A stretch of DNA of 64,000 bases from CAVQZC01 sp963718315 (GCA_963718315.1 CAVQZC010000012.1:124001-188000), one strand, 5' to 3'. Counted from the stretch's first letter, positions 35,315 to 43,796 are shown. Numbers and translations: made by a program. Notes: generated by a model not told the origin, from the sequence alone.

Positions 35315-36597
35315 GTCAGCGGATTCAGCAGAAACCCCGAGTAGAGCTTGGGGAAGAAGTAGGTCGACTTCTGCGGCATCACGCGCCCGGAGGCCGCGAC
35401 GGCCTGCACCTGCTCGACGGTGGGCGCCCGGAGCAAGAACGCGCTGCCGGCCTCGCCCCGGTCGACCAGCCCGGTCGCCGCTTCCAGCCCGCGGACGTAT
35501 CGGATCTGGTCGGTCGACAGGAACTGCTCCCCCTCCAGGCCCAGGAGCGGTGACAGCACCAGCGCCTCCAGGACGGCGGCGTCGATCGCCCGCAGCGCCT
35601 TCGGCGCCCCCGGCATCGCCATCATCACCGAGTGGGCGTCCTTGAGCTGCGCCAGCACCGGCGGCCGGTCGGGCCCTTTCCAGAGCGCGAAGGCGATGGT
35701 GTCGAGGGGCACTTCGTTGAGCAGTCGTTCGACCTCCCGGGGGTCGGTGCCGGCCTCCAGCTCGGTCAGCCGGAACGCGCTCATGAAGCGGTTGTCGACC
35801 TCGCGCGCTGCCATCACAACCCGGTGCGTCGGATAGAGCGCGAGCCCCTCTCCGTGCAGGTTGGCGAGGTACATGAGGATGAAGTCGTAGGGCTGGTCGC
35901 CGTCGGGCTCGCCGTCGCGCGTGCCCTGCTCCTCGCGGTAGGCAAGCGCGGTCTCGTAGCGGTGATGGCCGTCGGCGATCAGGATCTCGCGGTCGGCCAG
36001 CACGTCCTGCACTGCGCGCACCGCCCCCGGGTCGTGGACCGGCCAGAAGCGGTGCACCGTGCCGTCCGGGTCGGTGACCTCCATCGCGGGTGATGCGGCG
36101 GCGACACCGGCCAGCGCCGAGCGGGGCCCGCCGTCTGGGTCGTCGTAGAGCCCGAAGATGGGCGACGTGTTGGCGCGCAGGGCGCGCATCAGCTCCAGGC
36201 GGCCCTGCTTCACCGAGGCGTGGGTCTGCTCATGCGGCCGGATGCGGCCCTCGTCGTAGGGCGACAGGCGGACGGCGGCGAAGAACCCGGCGCGCTCGCG
36301 CTCGACCCCGTCGGGACCGACGAAGCGCTGCTCGTGCCACCACAGCCCCGGGTCCTCCTCACGGCGGAGCGTCCCGTCCTGCGTCCAGCGATGCAGCAGG
36401 TCGGCGGCGCCCTGATTGGAGTCGGGCAGCTCAAGGCGTACGACCGAGTGCTCGTCGCCGGCGATCAGCGCCTCGCGCTGGGGCGGGCTGATGACGTCGT
36501 AGGGCGGTGCGACCACCCGTGCGAGGTCGACCCGCGAGGGGTCGTAGCGCAGGGCCCGGAAGGGCTCGATAGCGGTCTGCGTGCCGGTCTGCGACAT
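35311..36597 (-). CDS. DUF1015 family protein
   Basis: 428 residues from ATG 36597 (MSQTGTQTAIEPFRALRYDP). Family motifs are RVVAPPYDVISPPQREAL, DEGRIRPHEQTHASVKQGRL, ILIADGHHRYETALAYREE and the C-terminal VMPQKSTYFFPKLYSGFLL. DUF1015 proteins are widespread, soluble and of unknown function; the two HH/HE segments suggest a phosphotransfer or hydrolase site. TAGACT on the minus strand ends 8 nt before the ATG, suggesting a leaderless transcript covering this gene, the IMPase and mrp. Confidence 0.88.
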   Translation of the reverse strand: MSQTGTQTAIEPFRALRYDPSRVDLARVVAPPYDVISPPQREALIAGDEHSVVRLELPDSNQGAADLLHRWTQDGTLRREEDPGLWWHEQRFVGPDGVERERAGFFAAVRLSPYDEGRIRPHEQTHASVKQGRLELMRALRANTSPIFGLYDDPDGGPRSALAGVAAASPAMEVTDPDGTVHRFWPVHDPGAVRAVQDVLADREILIADGHHRYETALAYREEQGTRDGEPDGDQPYDFILMYLANLHGEGLALYPTHRVVMAAREVDNRFMSAFRLTELEAGTDPREVERLLNEVPLDTIAFALWKGPDRPPVLAQLKDAHSVMMAMPGAPKALRAIDAAVLEALVLSPLLGLEGEQFLSTDQIRYVRGLEAATGLVDRGEAGSAFLLRAPTVEQVQAVAASGRVMPQKSTYFFPKLYSGFLLNPLT

Positions 36598-36654
36598 GGC
36601 GTTGGAGTCTAGTGGTGGCCACCCTGATGCGTGCCCGCAGGGCGGCCCGTTCAC

Positions 36655-36697
36655 GGCGTGGCCACTTGGTGTCGCGCTCTGGCCAGTTGGCCACGCC
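36655..36697. promoter_or_regulatory. Long imperfect inverted repeat in a divergent intergenic region
   Basis: Left arm GGCGTGGCCACTTGG (36655-36669) and right arm CCAGTTGGCCACGCC (36683-36697) pair at 13 of 15 positions around a 13-nt spacer. It sits about 60 nt upstream of the DUF1015 start and 105 nt upstream of the secreted-protein start, so it may be an operator or a transcript hairpin. A second small palindrome CCCGCC-A-GGCGGG lies at 36754-36766. Confidence 0.5.
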
Positions 36698-36801
36698 GCC
36701 GTCGGTGTTTGCCGCTGCCGTTCGTCAGGTACTTCTGCAGGCGGTGGGCACCGCCCGCCAGGCGGGAACCGCATGTAGGACCACAACTCTGGGGGTTTGC
36801 A

Positions 36802-37272
36802 ATGGGCTCCACGAAAATCCGGCTAGGCCTGCTCGGCGCAGCCGTCGCGATGGCGGTTGCGATCGCCACCGGCGTTGCCTCGGCATCGAGCGACATCACC
36901 TCGCCGACCACGATCCACGTGCAGTTGCGCGGCGGCAAGAGCACGTTCATCGACACCGGCAAGACGGGTCCCAGCCCCGGCGACCGGGTGGTGCTGAACC
37001 AGCCCGCGTACTTCGCCAGCGACCTGTCGAAGCAGGTGGGCACCGGCGTCGTCACGGTCACGCTCGTCGGCGGCGCCAACGAGTCGCAGGACGTCGCGAC
37101 GCTCGTCCTTCCCGGCGGACAGATCGCCGTCGAGGGCATCCAGGGCAACAGCAACTCGTTCACGCTCGCCGTGACCGGAGGCACCGGCGCCTATCAGAAC
37201 GCGCGCGGACAGGTGCATGTGTCGCTGAAGCCGCACAACGTGTCGAACGTCGAGGCGGATCTGATTCCCTGA
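36802..37272 (+). CDS. Secreted beta-barrel protein, allene-oxide-cyclase/dirigent-like
   Basis: 156 residues with a signal peptide (MGSTKIRLGLLGAAVAMAVA, cleavage near ASA-SSD). The mature part is nearly all beta: DRVVLNQPAYFASDL, GTGVVTVTLVG, DVATLVLPGGQIAVEGIQ and FTLAVTGGTGAYQNARGQVH. The final G-GTGAY-NARG pattern is typical of AOC/dirigent barrel-like bacterial exported proteins. The function of bacterial members is unknown. ATG 36802 was chosen for the signal peptide. A strong terminator follows. Confidence 0.7.
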   Translation: MGSTKIRLGLLGAAVAMAVAIATGVASASSDITSPTTIHVQLRGGKSTFIDTGKTGPSPGDRVVLNQPAYFASDLSKQVGTGVVTVTLVGGANESQDVATLVLPGGQIAVEGIQGNSNSFTLAVTGGTGAYQNARGQVHVSLKPHNVSNVEADLIP

Positions 37273-37280
37273 CCGTCTGC

Positions 37281-37320
37281 TCCGCGCCCGCCGCTTCCCC
37301 CCGCCGGCGGCGGGCGCGGA
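37281..37320 (+). terminator. Strong stem-loop terminator
   Basis: Perfect 14-bp arms TCCGCGCCCGCCGC (37281-37294) and GCGGCGGGCGCGGA (37307-37320) with a 12-nt loop, 9 nt after the stop of the secreted-protein gene. No U-tract. It separates that gene from the next promoter, whose -10 (TAGAAT) lies at 37337-37342. Confidence 0.75.
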
Positions 37321-37349
37321 TTACCACCTGCTCACGTAGAATCGCCCGG

Positions 37350-38204
37350 ATGGCAGGCGGCACCTACGTCACCGAACTGGCCGAGGGAACGACGGTTGAG
37401 GGGACGTTCGCGGTGCAGCGCAAGCGCCGCCGCCGAACGCGCAACGGCGATCCGTTCCTCTCGCTCGAGCTGGCCGACCGCACCGGCCGGGTGCCCGCCG
37501 TTGTCTGGAATGACGTGAACCTCTTGGGCGCCCGGTTCGAAGAAGGGGATACCGTGCGGGTACTCGGACGCGTCGACCGATACGACGGCGCCATCCAGAT
37601 CGAGCTGCGCGACGTGCGCCGGCTCGACGATGGCGACGCGCTGGAGCTGGTGCCGGGGTCGCGCCGCGACGCCGAGACGCTGGACGGCATGCTGGAGTTC
37701 CTGGCCGGTGAGATCTCCCATCCAGAGCTCGCCGCGCTGGTCGCCTCGTTCCTTGACGACGACGATTTCCGCCGCCGCTTTCGCAGCGCGCCGGCGAGCG
37801 AGAGCCATCACAGCTACGCCGGCGGGCTGCTCGAGCACACCGTGGCGGTCGCCACCCTGTGCCGCGAGGCGGCCCAGCTCCATCCCCGGCTGCGGCCAGA
37901 TCTCCTGCTGACTGCGGCTCTGCTGCACGACGCCGGGCGTGTGGAGACGTTCCGCGAGGGGGTCACCATCGGCCTGTCGGACGAGGGTCGGCTGCTCGGC
38001 CACGTGCTGGCCGGCGTCCGCCTGATCGACGCCCACGCGCAGTCGCTCGACGTCCCCGAGGAGGCGCTGCTCCTGGTGCTGAACGCCGTTGCCAGCCACC
38101 ACGGTGCGATCGAGGGCAACCGCTCGCAGACGCTGGAGGCGATCTGCCTGCATCACGCCAACACGCTCGATGCCCGCCTCGGCGAACCGAGCCCGGCGCA
38201 GTGA
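37350..38204 (+). CDS. YhaM-like 3'-5' exoribonuclease (OB-fold plus HD domain)
   Basis: 284 residues from ATG 37350, 7 nt after a TAGAAT -10. Residues 1-100 form an OB nucleic-acid-binding fold (VEGTFAVQRKRRRRTRNG, VRVLGRVDRYDGAIQIEL). Residues 130-280 form an HD phosphohydrolase (SESHHSYAGGLLEHTVAVAT, LLTAALLHDAGRVETFREG, AVASHHGAIEGNRSQTLEA), with the His/Asp metal ligands intact. This is the YhaM arrangement, which degrades RNA and single-stranded DNA. It overlaps a methyltransferase gene. Confidence 0.85.
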   Translation: MAGGTYVTELAEGTTVEGTFAVQRKRRRRTRNGDPFLSLELADRTGRVPAVVWNDVNLLGARFEEGDTVRVLGRVDRYDGAIQIELRDVRRLDDGDALELVPGSRRDAETLDGMLEFLAGEISHPELAALVASFLDDDDFRRRFRSAPASESHHSYAGGLLEHTVAVATLCREAAQLHPRLRPDLLLTAALLHDAGRVETFREGVTIGLSDEGRLLGHVLAGVRLIDAHAQSLDVPEEALLLVLNAVASHHGAIEGNRSQTLEAICLHHANTLDARLGEPSPAQ

Positions 38205-38791
38205 AGGCCTACTACCAGCGCCGGGCGCCCGAGTACGACCAGTGGTACCTCGGCACCGGCCGCTATGCCCTGATGGAGCGGCCGGGGTGGGACGACGAGC
38301 TCGCCTCGCTGATCGAGACGCTGCGCAACATGCCGCCCGCCCGGACCCTGGACGTCGCCTGCGGCACCGGGTTTCTGACCCGCCACCTGCCGGGCGAGGT
38401 GACCGGGCTCGACCAGAGCCGCGCCATGCTCGACCTGGCTCGCCAGCGCGTGCCCGACGCGACGCTGGTGGAGGGCGACGCCATGCCGCTGCCTTTCGAA
38501 GACGACACGTTCGAGCGGCTGCTCACGGGCCACTTCTACGGTCATCTCGAGCGGGGCGAGCGCGAGGCGTTCCTGCAGGAGGTGCGGCGCGTGGCGGCCG
38601 AGCTGGTCGTGGTCGACTCGGCAGCCCGTGACGGCGTCGAGCCGGAGGCGATGCAGCAGCGGATCCTCAACGACGGCAGCGTGCACGCCGTATACAAGCG
38701 CTACTTCGACCCCGAACAGCTCGCCACCGAGCTGGGCGGTGGGGACGTGCTGCACGCCGGCCGCTGGTTCGTGGCCGTCCGCTCGTCGTAG
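38201..38791 (+). CDS. Class I SAM-dependent methyltransferase
   Basis: 196 residues from GTG 38201 overlapping the previous stop. It has motif I ARTLDVACGTGFLTRHLPG, DQSRAMLDLARQRVP, VEGDAMPLPFEDDTFERLL (motif II-III) and FYGHLERGERE. The C-terminal domain is short. A small-molecule methyltransferase (UbiE/Methyltransf_11 type) is likely; the substrate is not evident. Coupling to the YhaM-like gene suggests cotranscription rather than shared chemistry. Confidence 0.82.
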   Translation: MKAYYQRRAPEYDQWYLGTGRYALMERPGWDDELASLIETLRNMPPARTLDVACGTGFLTRHLPGEVTGLDQSRAMLDLARQRVPDATLVEGDAMPLPFEDDTFERLLTGHFYGHLERGEREAFLQEVRRVAAELVVVDSAARDGVEPEAMQQRILNDGSVHAVYKRYFDPEQLATELGGGDVLHAGRWFVAVRSS

Positions 38792-38792
38792 C

Positions 38793-39866
38793 TCAGACGT
38801 TGAAGCGAACGTTCAGCGTGTCGCCGTCGGCGACGATGTAGTCACGCCCCTCGACACGCACCCAGCCGCGCCGCTTGGCCTCGGCCTCCGATCCGGCCTC
38901 GACCAGCTTGTCCCACTCGATCACCTCGGCCCGGATGAATCCGCGCTCGAGGTCGGAGTGGATGCGGCCGGCGGCGCGCTGCGCGTTGTCGCCGCGGTGG
39001 ATCGTCCACGCCCGGGTTTCCTTGGGCCCGGTCGTGAAGAAGGGGATCAGGTCGAGCATCGCGTAGGCCGCCAGGCTGACGCGGTCGAGCGCCGGCCGGT
39101 CGATCCCCAGCTCGGCGAGGAAGGCAACGCGATCGCCGGCGTCGAGCTCGGCGACCTCCGCCTCCAGCTTGCAGTTGACCGCGATGCAGGACGCGCCCCG
39201 CTCATCGGCAAACCGCTCAAGGGCGGCGATCTCGTCGCTATCGCCAGATTCGTCCACGTTGGCGACGTAGAGCATCGGCTTCGACGTCAGCAGGTCGACG
39301 TCGGCGGGCAGTGGCAAGGAGAAGGAGCGCGCCGGGTGTCCCTCCTCCAGCCAGCTCATCAGCGCCTGCAGCGTGTCCCGCTCGGCCACATCGTCCCGAC
39401 CGCCGCCCTTCGCGGCCTTGGCAACGCGCTCCAGCCGCCGTTCGACCACGGCCTGGTCGGCGAACACCAGCTCGAGCTCAACCGTCTCGGCGTCGTCCGC
39501 GGGATCGATGCGGCCCGCCGGGTGCACCACCTCGTCGGCCTGGAAGCAGCGGACGACGTGGAGTAGGGCCTCGGTCGTCCGAAGCTGGCCGAGAAACGCG
39601 TTCCCCAGGCCCTCGCCGCCGGCGGCGCCGCGCACCAAGCCGGCGACGTCGACCACGCGGAGCGTCGCCGGCACGATCTTCGCCGACTCCGAAACCCGCG
39701 CCAGATCCTCGAGTCGGGGGTCGCGCACGTCCGCGTTGCCGGTCTGCGACTCGGTAGTCGAGAACGGGTGGGCGGCAACCACCGCGCCGCCGCCGCAGAG
39801 CGCGTTCCAGAGCGTCGACTTCCCCGAGTTGGGCAAGCCGACGATGCCAACCTCGAGGCTCGACAT
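38793..39866 (-). CDS. ychF: YchF/OLA1-type redox-regulated ATPase
   Basis: 357 residues. The G1 loop is GIVGLPNSGKSTLWNAL (NSGKS where most members have NVGKS). DVAGLVRGAAGGEGLGNAFL is the switch region, MLYVANVDE replaces the GTPase NKxD (as expected for an ATP-preferring enzyme), and a C-terminal TGS domain ends IHSDLERGFIRAEVIEWDKL and DYIVADGDTLNVRFNV. It binds ribosomes and is linked to stress responses. The ATG directly follows the PAP2 stop with no gap, as the last gene of a four-gene operon. Confidence 0.94.
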   Translation of the reverse strand: MSSLEVGIVGLPNSGKSTLWNALCGGGAVVAAHPFSTTESQTGNADVRDPRLEDLARVSESAKIVPATLRVVDVAGLVRGAAGGEGLGNAFLGQLRTTEALLHVVRCFQADEVVHPAGRIDPADDAETVELELVFADQAVVERRLERVAKAAKGGGRDDVAERDTLQALMSWLEEGHPARSFSLPLPADVDLLTSKPMLYVANVDESGDSDEIAALERFADERGASCIAVNCKLEAEVAELDAGDRVAFLAELGIDRPALDRVSLAAYAMLDLIPFFTTGPKETRAWTIHRGDNAQRAAGRIHSDLERGFIRAEVIEWDKLVEAGSEAEAKRRGWVRVEGRDYIVADGDTLNVRFNV

Positions 39867-40334
39867 CTAGACGAGCGCCTCCCCAGCCGTCCCGGTGACG
39901 GCCCCCAGGGCAACACCGGCGAGCACGTCGGATGGGTAGTGGGCGCCGACGTAGACGCGGCTGGCCGCCATCGCGGCGGCCATGGCGATCCACAGGGGTG
40001 CCAGCCGCGGCACCTGGTGGCAGAGGACGATCGCCGCCGCGGTGGACATCGCGGCGTGGCTGGAAGGGAAGGAGCTGGAGCTCGGCAGCGAGATCAGCGG
40101 GTCAGCGTGCTCGGGCGCGGGGCGCTCGCGGTTCACGGCCACCTTGACGGCGTAGTTCGCCGCCAGTGTGCCCCACACGGTGGCCGCAACCCGCACCGGC
40201 CGGCGGGCAGCCACTCCCACGACCACCCACAGCACGCCGTAGTTACCTGCGGTCGTGTACGGCACGACCACACGGTTCAGCCACGGACGGCGGAGGGATC
40301 TCAGAAGCCGACCTTGCCGACGTACTGCTCGCAC
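39867..40334 (-). CDS. PAP2-type lipid phosphatase
   Basis: 155 residues from GTG 40334. The phosphatase triad segments are KVAVNRERPAPEH (K-x6-RP), SSSSFPSSHAAMSTAAAIVL (P-SGH-like, here PSSH) and SRVYVGAHYPSDVLAGVALG (SR-x5-H-x3-D). Several transmembrane helices. Likely dephosphorylates undecaprenyl pyrophosphate or phosphatidic acid at the membrane. It overlaps the 70-residue ORF by 34 nt. A later GTG near NRVVV would give a shorter protein. Confidence 0.8.
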   Translation of the reverse strand: MRAVRRQGRLLRSLRRPWLNRVVVPYTTAGNYGVLWVVVGVAARRPVRVAATVWGTLAANYAVKVAVNRERPAPEHADPLISLPSSSSFPSSHAAMSTAAAIVLCHQVPRLAPLWIAMAAAMAASRVYVGAHYPSDVLAGVALGAVTGTAGEALV

Positions 40335-40513
40335 TTGGTGTAGCTGACCTTGGACACGTCGACGTAGCAGGTGCCCTCCTCGTAGGTCACCGTCACCGAG
40401 CCCGTCCCCTGCTCCAGCTGCGAGCGCAGCCGGTCCCACTCGCCCCCGTCCAGCCGCATGCTGACGATCAGCCCTCCGTCGAACCCAAGCTCGACCCGCA
40501 TGTCATCTGCCAT
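40301..40513 (-). CDS. Unrecognised 70-residue protein in the mce-ychF operon
   Basis: Starts MADDMRVELGFDGGLIVSMR and ends YTKCEQYVGKVGF. It has a predicted alternating strand/turn pattern and two Cys (CYVDVSK and KCEQ). No signal peptide or membrane helix. ATG 40513 was preferred to 40525 because GGAG sits 6 nt upstream within the mce 3' end. It overlaps both neighbours, so it is a genuine operon member. Function unknown. Confidence 0.65.
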   Translation of the reverse strand: MADDMRVELGFDGGLIVSMRLDGGEWDRLRSQLEQGTGSVTVTYEEGTCYVDVSKVSYTKCEQYVGKVGF

Positions 40514-40937
40514 CTGATACTCCATTCGTTGCGGTTACCGGCTCTACCAGCTCGACCAGCACCCCGGCCATGCTCTCGGGGTGGATGAAGGCGACCTGCA
40601 AGCCGAACAGCCCGGTGCGGGGCTCGTCGTCGATCAGCTCGGCGCCCTCGGCAGCGGCCGAGGCGAGGGCCGCCCGGATGTCCTCCACGCGGTAGGCGAT
40701 GTGGTGCATGCCCGGCCCGCGCTTGGCCAGGAACCGGCCCACAGGCGTATCGTCGCCGAGCGGGCTGAGCAGCTCGATCCGCGCCGTCCCGACCAGCACC
40801 GACGCCGCCTCGACACCCTGCTCGGGAACCGTCTCGCGGTGCTCAAGCGTGCCACCGAGCACTCGCTCGTAGATGTCGAGCGCCGGACCGAGATCGATCA
40901 CGGCATGCCCGATATGATGGACCTCGAGAGCGCGCAC
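40503..40937 (-). CDS. mce: Methylmalonyl-CoA epimerase
   Basis: 144 residues from GTG 40937 (VRALEVHHIGHAVIDLGPAL). VOC fold with metal ligands in VHHIGHAVID (His), GMHHIAYRVEDIRAALASAA (His) and MAGVLVELVE (Glu), the pattern of the epimerase that converts (S)- to (R)-methylmalonyl-CoA in propionyl-CoA metabolism. No mutase gene is in the window. It is the first gene of a four-gene operon ending in ychF. Confidence 0.88.
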   Translation of the reverse strand: MRALEVHHIGHAVIDLGPALDIYERVLGGTLEHRETVPEQGVEAASVLVGTARIELLSPLGDDTPVGRFLAKRGPGMHHIAYRVEDIRAALASAAAEGAELIDDEPRTGLFGLQVAFIHPESMAGVLVELVEPVTATNGVSDGR

Positions 40938-40996
40938 GGCGCAGAGATCGTAGTGGACGGCCGCGGGCGCACCGCTAGCAAGCGACGGGAGACGCA

Positions 40997-41389
40997 ATGG
41001 GGCTTCTGGACAAGGTCAAGCAGCAGGCAACGGACATCGCGAGCACGGTCGTCGAGAAGACGCAGGAGACCGCCAAGACGGGCCAGCTGCAGATGCAGCT
41101 GCGCAATCTGAAGGGCGAGCTCAAGGACGCCCAGGCCGAGCTCGGCAAGGAGTTCCACCGCCTCCACAAGACGGGCGACGTCGGTGAGGTGCCGCCGTCG
41201 GTGCAACCGCTCCTCGACAAGTCGAACGATCTCGAGCAGAAGGTCTCCGACAAGGAGGCCGAGATCGCAGCGGCCAGCAAGAGCGAGGCCGATGGGTCAG
41301 CCGCGACCGGCGAGACGGTCGACGGGACGGCGGAGGAGGTGCCGGACACCCCTCCGGCAGACTCCGAGACGCCCACAACCGAGAGCTAA
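40997..41389 (+). CDS. Coiled-coil protein with acidic disordered tail
   Basis: 130 residues. MGLLDKVKQQATDIASTVVE and LQMQLRNLKGELKDAQAELG form long heptad-like helices, with a second helix LLDKSNDLEQKVSDKEAEIA. The last 35 residues are Thr/Glu/Pro-rich. No signal peptide. A purine-rich GGGAGA precedes the ATG. It resembles small phage-shock or LEA-like helical proteins in composition only. It is divergent from mce and convergent with the FtsH-like gene, with zero gap. Confidence 0.7.
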   Translation: MGLLDKVKQQATDIASTVVEKTQETAKTGQLQMQLRNLKGELKDAQAELGKEFHRLHKTGDVGEVPPSVQPLLDKSNDLEQKVSDKEAEIAAASKSEADGSAATGETVDGTAEEVPDTPPADSETPTTES

Positions 41390-42940
41390 CTACCTCTTCG
41401 GCAGCGGGCTGGCCGGGAACATCGCGGCTGCGCGGTCGCGCGGCTGCTCGACGCCGATCTCACGCGACGCGTTCGACACCGGCTCCAGGTCGGCGAGCAG
41501 CTCGCGCAGGTCCCTGCGGTCGAGCGTCTCACGTTCCAGCAGGGCGGCGGCGACCCGGTCGAGGTGCTCGCGGTGGCTGATCACCAGCTGTAGCGCCTCG
41601 GCGTATGCTCGGTCGGCGATCTCGCGCTGTTCGCGGTCGCGAAGCTGCTTGGTCTTCTCGGACAGCCCGTAGTTGTCCGCCTTCAGCTGCTGGGACCGGG
41701 TCGTCTTCCCCATGCCCCACTCGAACACCATCGAGCGCGCCACGGTGGTCACCCGGTCGAGGTCGCCCTCCGCGCCGTTTGTGATCCGGCCGAACACGAC
41801 CTGCTCGGCGGCCCTACCGCCCAGCCTCACCTTGAGCCAGTCCTCGAGCTCCTCGGTGGAGAGGACGTACCGATCCTCTTCCGGCAGACTCAACATGGAG
41901 CCCAGCGACCGTCCGCGGGGGACGATCGTCACCCGATGGACGTCGTCGCGCATCAGGTGCGCCAGGAGCGCATGGCCTGCCTCGTGGTAGGCGATCACGC
42001 GCTTCTCCTTCTCGGTCAGGAGCTTGCGGTGCTGCATCCCCGCGACGACACGGTCGATGGCGCCGTCGAGGTCGCGCTCGGTGACCTGTTCGCGCTTGTC
42101 GCGCGCGGCGAGGATTGCGGCCTCGTTGCAGATGTTCGCCAGGTCGGCGCCGGTCAGGCCGGCGCTGCGGCGGGCGACCTCGTCGAGGTCGACGTCGTCC
42201 GCCAGCGGCTTGTCCCTGGTGTGCACCTGCAGGATCTGCCGGCGGCCGGCGACGTCCGGAGGCGAGACCACGATCTTGCGGTCGAAGCGGCCAGGGCGCA
42301 GCAGGGCCGGGTCGAGATCCTCGAGCCGGTTCGACGCGCCGATCACGATCACCCGCTGGGCGTCGTCGAATCCGTCCAGCTCCACCAGTAGCTGGTTAAG
42401 TGTCTGGTCGTGCTCGCGGTTACCGTGGCCGCCGCGGGCCGTGCCGACGGCGTCCAGCTCGTCGATGAAGATGATCGCCGGCTGCTGCTTGCGCGCCTCG
42501 GCGAACAGGCGCCGGATGCGGGCCGAGCCGAGGCCGACGAACATCTCGACGAACGACGACGCGCTGACGGCGAAGAACGTCGCGCCCGACTCCTGGGCGA
42601 CGGCCTTGGCCATCATCGTCTTGCCGGTGCCGGGCGGGCCGTAGAGCAGGATGCCGCGCGGCACCTTCGCCCCCAGGTGCTTGAACTGCTTCGGGTTGGT
42701 CAGGAAGTCGACGACCTCCTCGAGCTCGTCGCGCGCCTCCTCGACGCCGGCCACGTCCTCCCAGCGAACCGGCGGCGCCTTGGTCGGGCGGATCTTCGCC
42801 GGCCGGGTGCTGGGCATGTTCCGGAACATCCGGAACGCGAGGTAGACGAGCGCGATGATCGCGGCACCGAGCACGTAGGGGAACAGATGGAGGACACCCT
42901 CCATCAGCCAGACCAGAAACCCCAAGACCCACGCAATCAC
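41390..42940 (-). CDS. FtsH-like AAA+ zinc metalloprotease lacking the extracytoplasmic domain
   Basis: 516 residues from GTG 42940. A single N-terminal hydrophobic hairpin or helix pair (LGFLVWLMEGVLHLFPYVLG and AAIIALVYLAFRM) leads directly to the AAA+ module: ILLYGPPGTGKTMMAKAVAQ (Walker A), PAIIFIDELDAVG (Walker B), GRFDRKIVV (second region of homology). The protease HEAGHALLAHLM supplies two zinc His and the Glu. Canonical FtsH has about 70 periplasmic residues between two helices and is 600-650 residues long; these are missing. It probably degrades membrane or cytosolic proteins with altered recruitment. Confidence 0.9.
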   Translation of the reverse strand: MIAWVLGFLVWLMEGVLHLFPYVLGAAIIALVYLAFRMFRNMPSTRPAKIRPTKAPPVRWEDVAGVEEARDELEEVVDFLTNPKQFKHLGAKVPRGILLYGPPGTGKTMMAKAVAQESGATFFAVSASSFVEMFVGLGSARIRRLFAEARKQQPAIIFIDELDAVGTARGGHGNREHDQTLNQLLVELDGFDDAQRVIVIGASNRLEDLDPALLRPGRFDRKIVVSPPDVAGRRQILQVHTRDKPLADDVDLDEVARRSAGLTGADLANICNEAAILAARDKREQVTERDLDGAIDRVVAGMQHRKLLTEKEKRVIAYHEAGHALLAHLMRDDVHRVTIVPRGRSLGSMLSLPEEDRYVLSTEELEDWLKVRLGGRAAEQVVFGRITNGAEGDLDRVTTVARSMVFEWGMGKTTRSQQLKADNYGLSEKTKQLRDREQREIADRAYAEALQLVISHREHLDRVAAALLERETLDRRDLRELLADLEPVSNASREIGVEQPRDRAAAMFPASPLPKR

Positions 42941-42946
42941 CCATCC

Positions 42947-42974
42947 AATCTACTGCGCATTGGACAAACTGCAA
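42947..42974 (-). promoter_or_regulatory. Promoter of the FtsH-like gene, leaderless
   Basis: On the minus strand TTGCAG (42969-42974), a 16-nt spacer and TAGATT (42947-42952). The GTG start codon follows 6 nt after the -10, with no Shine-Dalgarno sequence. Confidence 0.55.
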
Positions 42975-42989
42975 GGCTCGGGTTGGTTT

Positions 42990-43790
42990 CTAGGCTGCCT
43001 CGGCCTCCAGCCGGAGCACCTCGTTCAGCGCCGCCTCGGCAACCTCGAGCTCCTCGTCCGAGGGCTCCCGGGTCGCGGCCACCCGCTGAAGCTCGAACCC
43101 AGGGCGGGCGAGTGCGCGGGCCAGAGCGGTGTCCCGGTGGCGGGTCATCCATCCAAACGTCTCGGTGGCGAAGGCGACCGCGCCCAGGCTGACGACCAGC
43201 CGGGCCGCGTTCGACTTGCGAGTCGCCGGCAGCCTGGAGACCAGGACGTTGCCCGCCACGGTGGCGGCGATCAACGGGCCAACCATGTGGGAACCGCAGC
43301 GCTCGTGCTCCTTGGTCGCGTCGGCCGCCTCCTCGCCGTGCTCGTAGGCGCCGATCGCCTTGTGCTCGGCCCCGTGGTAGCGGGCGAGCTGTGAGCTGCG
43401 AAGCGACGCCAGCGCGGGCGCCAGTGAGATCCCCGCCCCCAGCACCTCCGCCGCCAGCGGCTTCAGGCGCGATCGGCGGATCACCCGCGAGAGCACCACC
43501 GACCCCGCGATCGCGGCGACGGCCTGCCCGCTCTCCATCGGCAGCCGGGCGGCGGGCAGCTCGCGCTTGATGGTCGGCAGCAGGAACATCATCTCGCCCA
43601 TCCGGGCGAGGCCCCGCACGCCGGGCACGGCGAGCAGCGCCGGTGGCAGCTCCGGCTTGCGCCCGGACGCCACGCGAACCTCGCCTGACTCGTCCCGCAC
43701 CGCCGCCGCCCAGTGGTCGAAGCTGTGCACGAGGATGCCGTTCTGCATCGCCATGCCACCCAACCGGACGCGCTCCTGACCTGCCGCCAT
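42990..43790 (-). CDS. yqhQ: DUF1385/YqhQ family membrane protein
   Basis: 266 residues. RVRLGGMAMQNGILVHSFDH is the N-terminal GG-A-M-NGI motif and LARYHGAEHKAIGAYEHGEE is the DUF1385 hallmark. Several membrane helices are present (AVAAIAGSVVLSRVIRRS, MVGPLIAATVAGNVLVS). The hydrophilic C-terminal region has an acidic helix. Members are thought to take part in membrane or envelope functions, without a proven activity. ATG 43790 is 22 nt from the divergent rarA start. Confidence 0.85.
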   Translation of the reverse strand: MAAGQERVRLGGMAMQNGILVHSFDHWAAAVRDESGEVRVASGRKPELPPALLAVPGVRGLARMGEMMFLLPTIKRELPAARLPMESGQAVAAIAGSVVLSRVIRRSRLKPLAAEVLGAGISLAPALASLRSSQLARYHGAEHKAIGAYEHGEEAADATKEHERCGSHMVGPLIAATVAGNVLVSRLPATRKSNAARLVVSLGAVAFATETFGWMTRHRDTALARALARPGFELQRVAATREPSDEELEVAEAALNEVLRLEAEAA

Positions 43791-43796
43791 GCCCTG

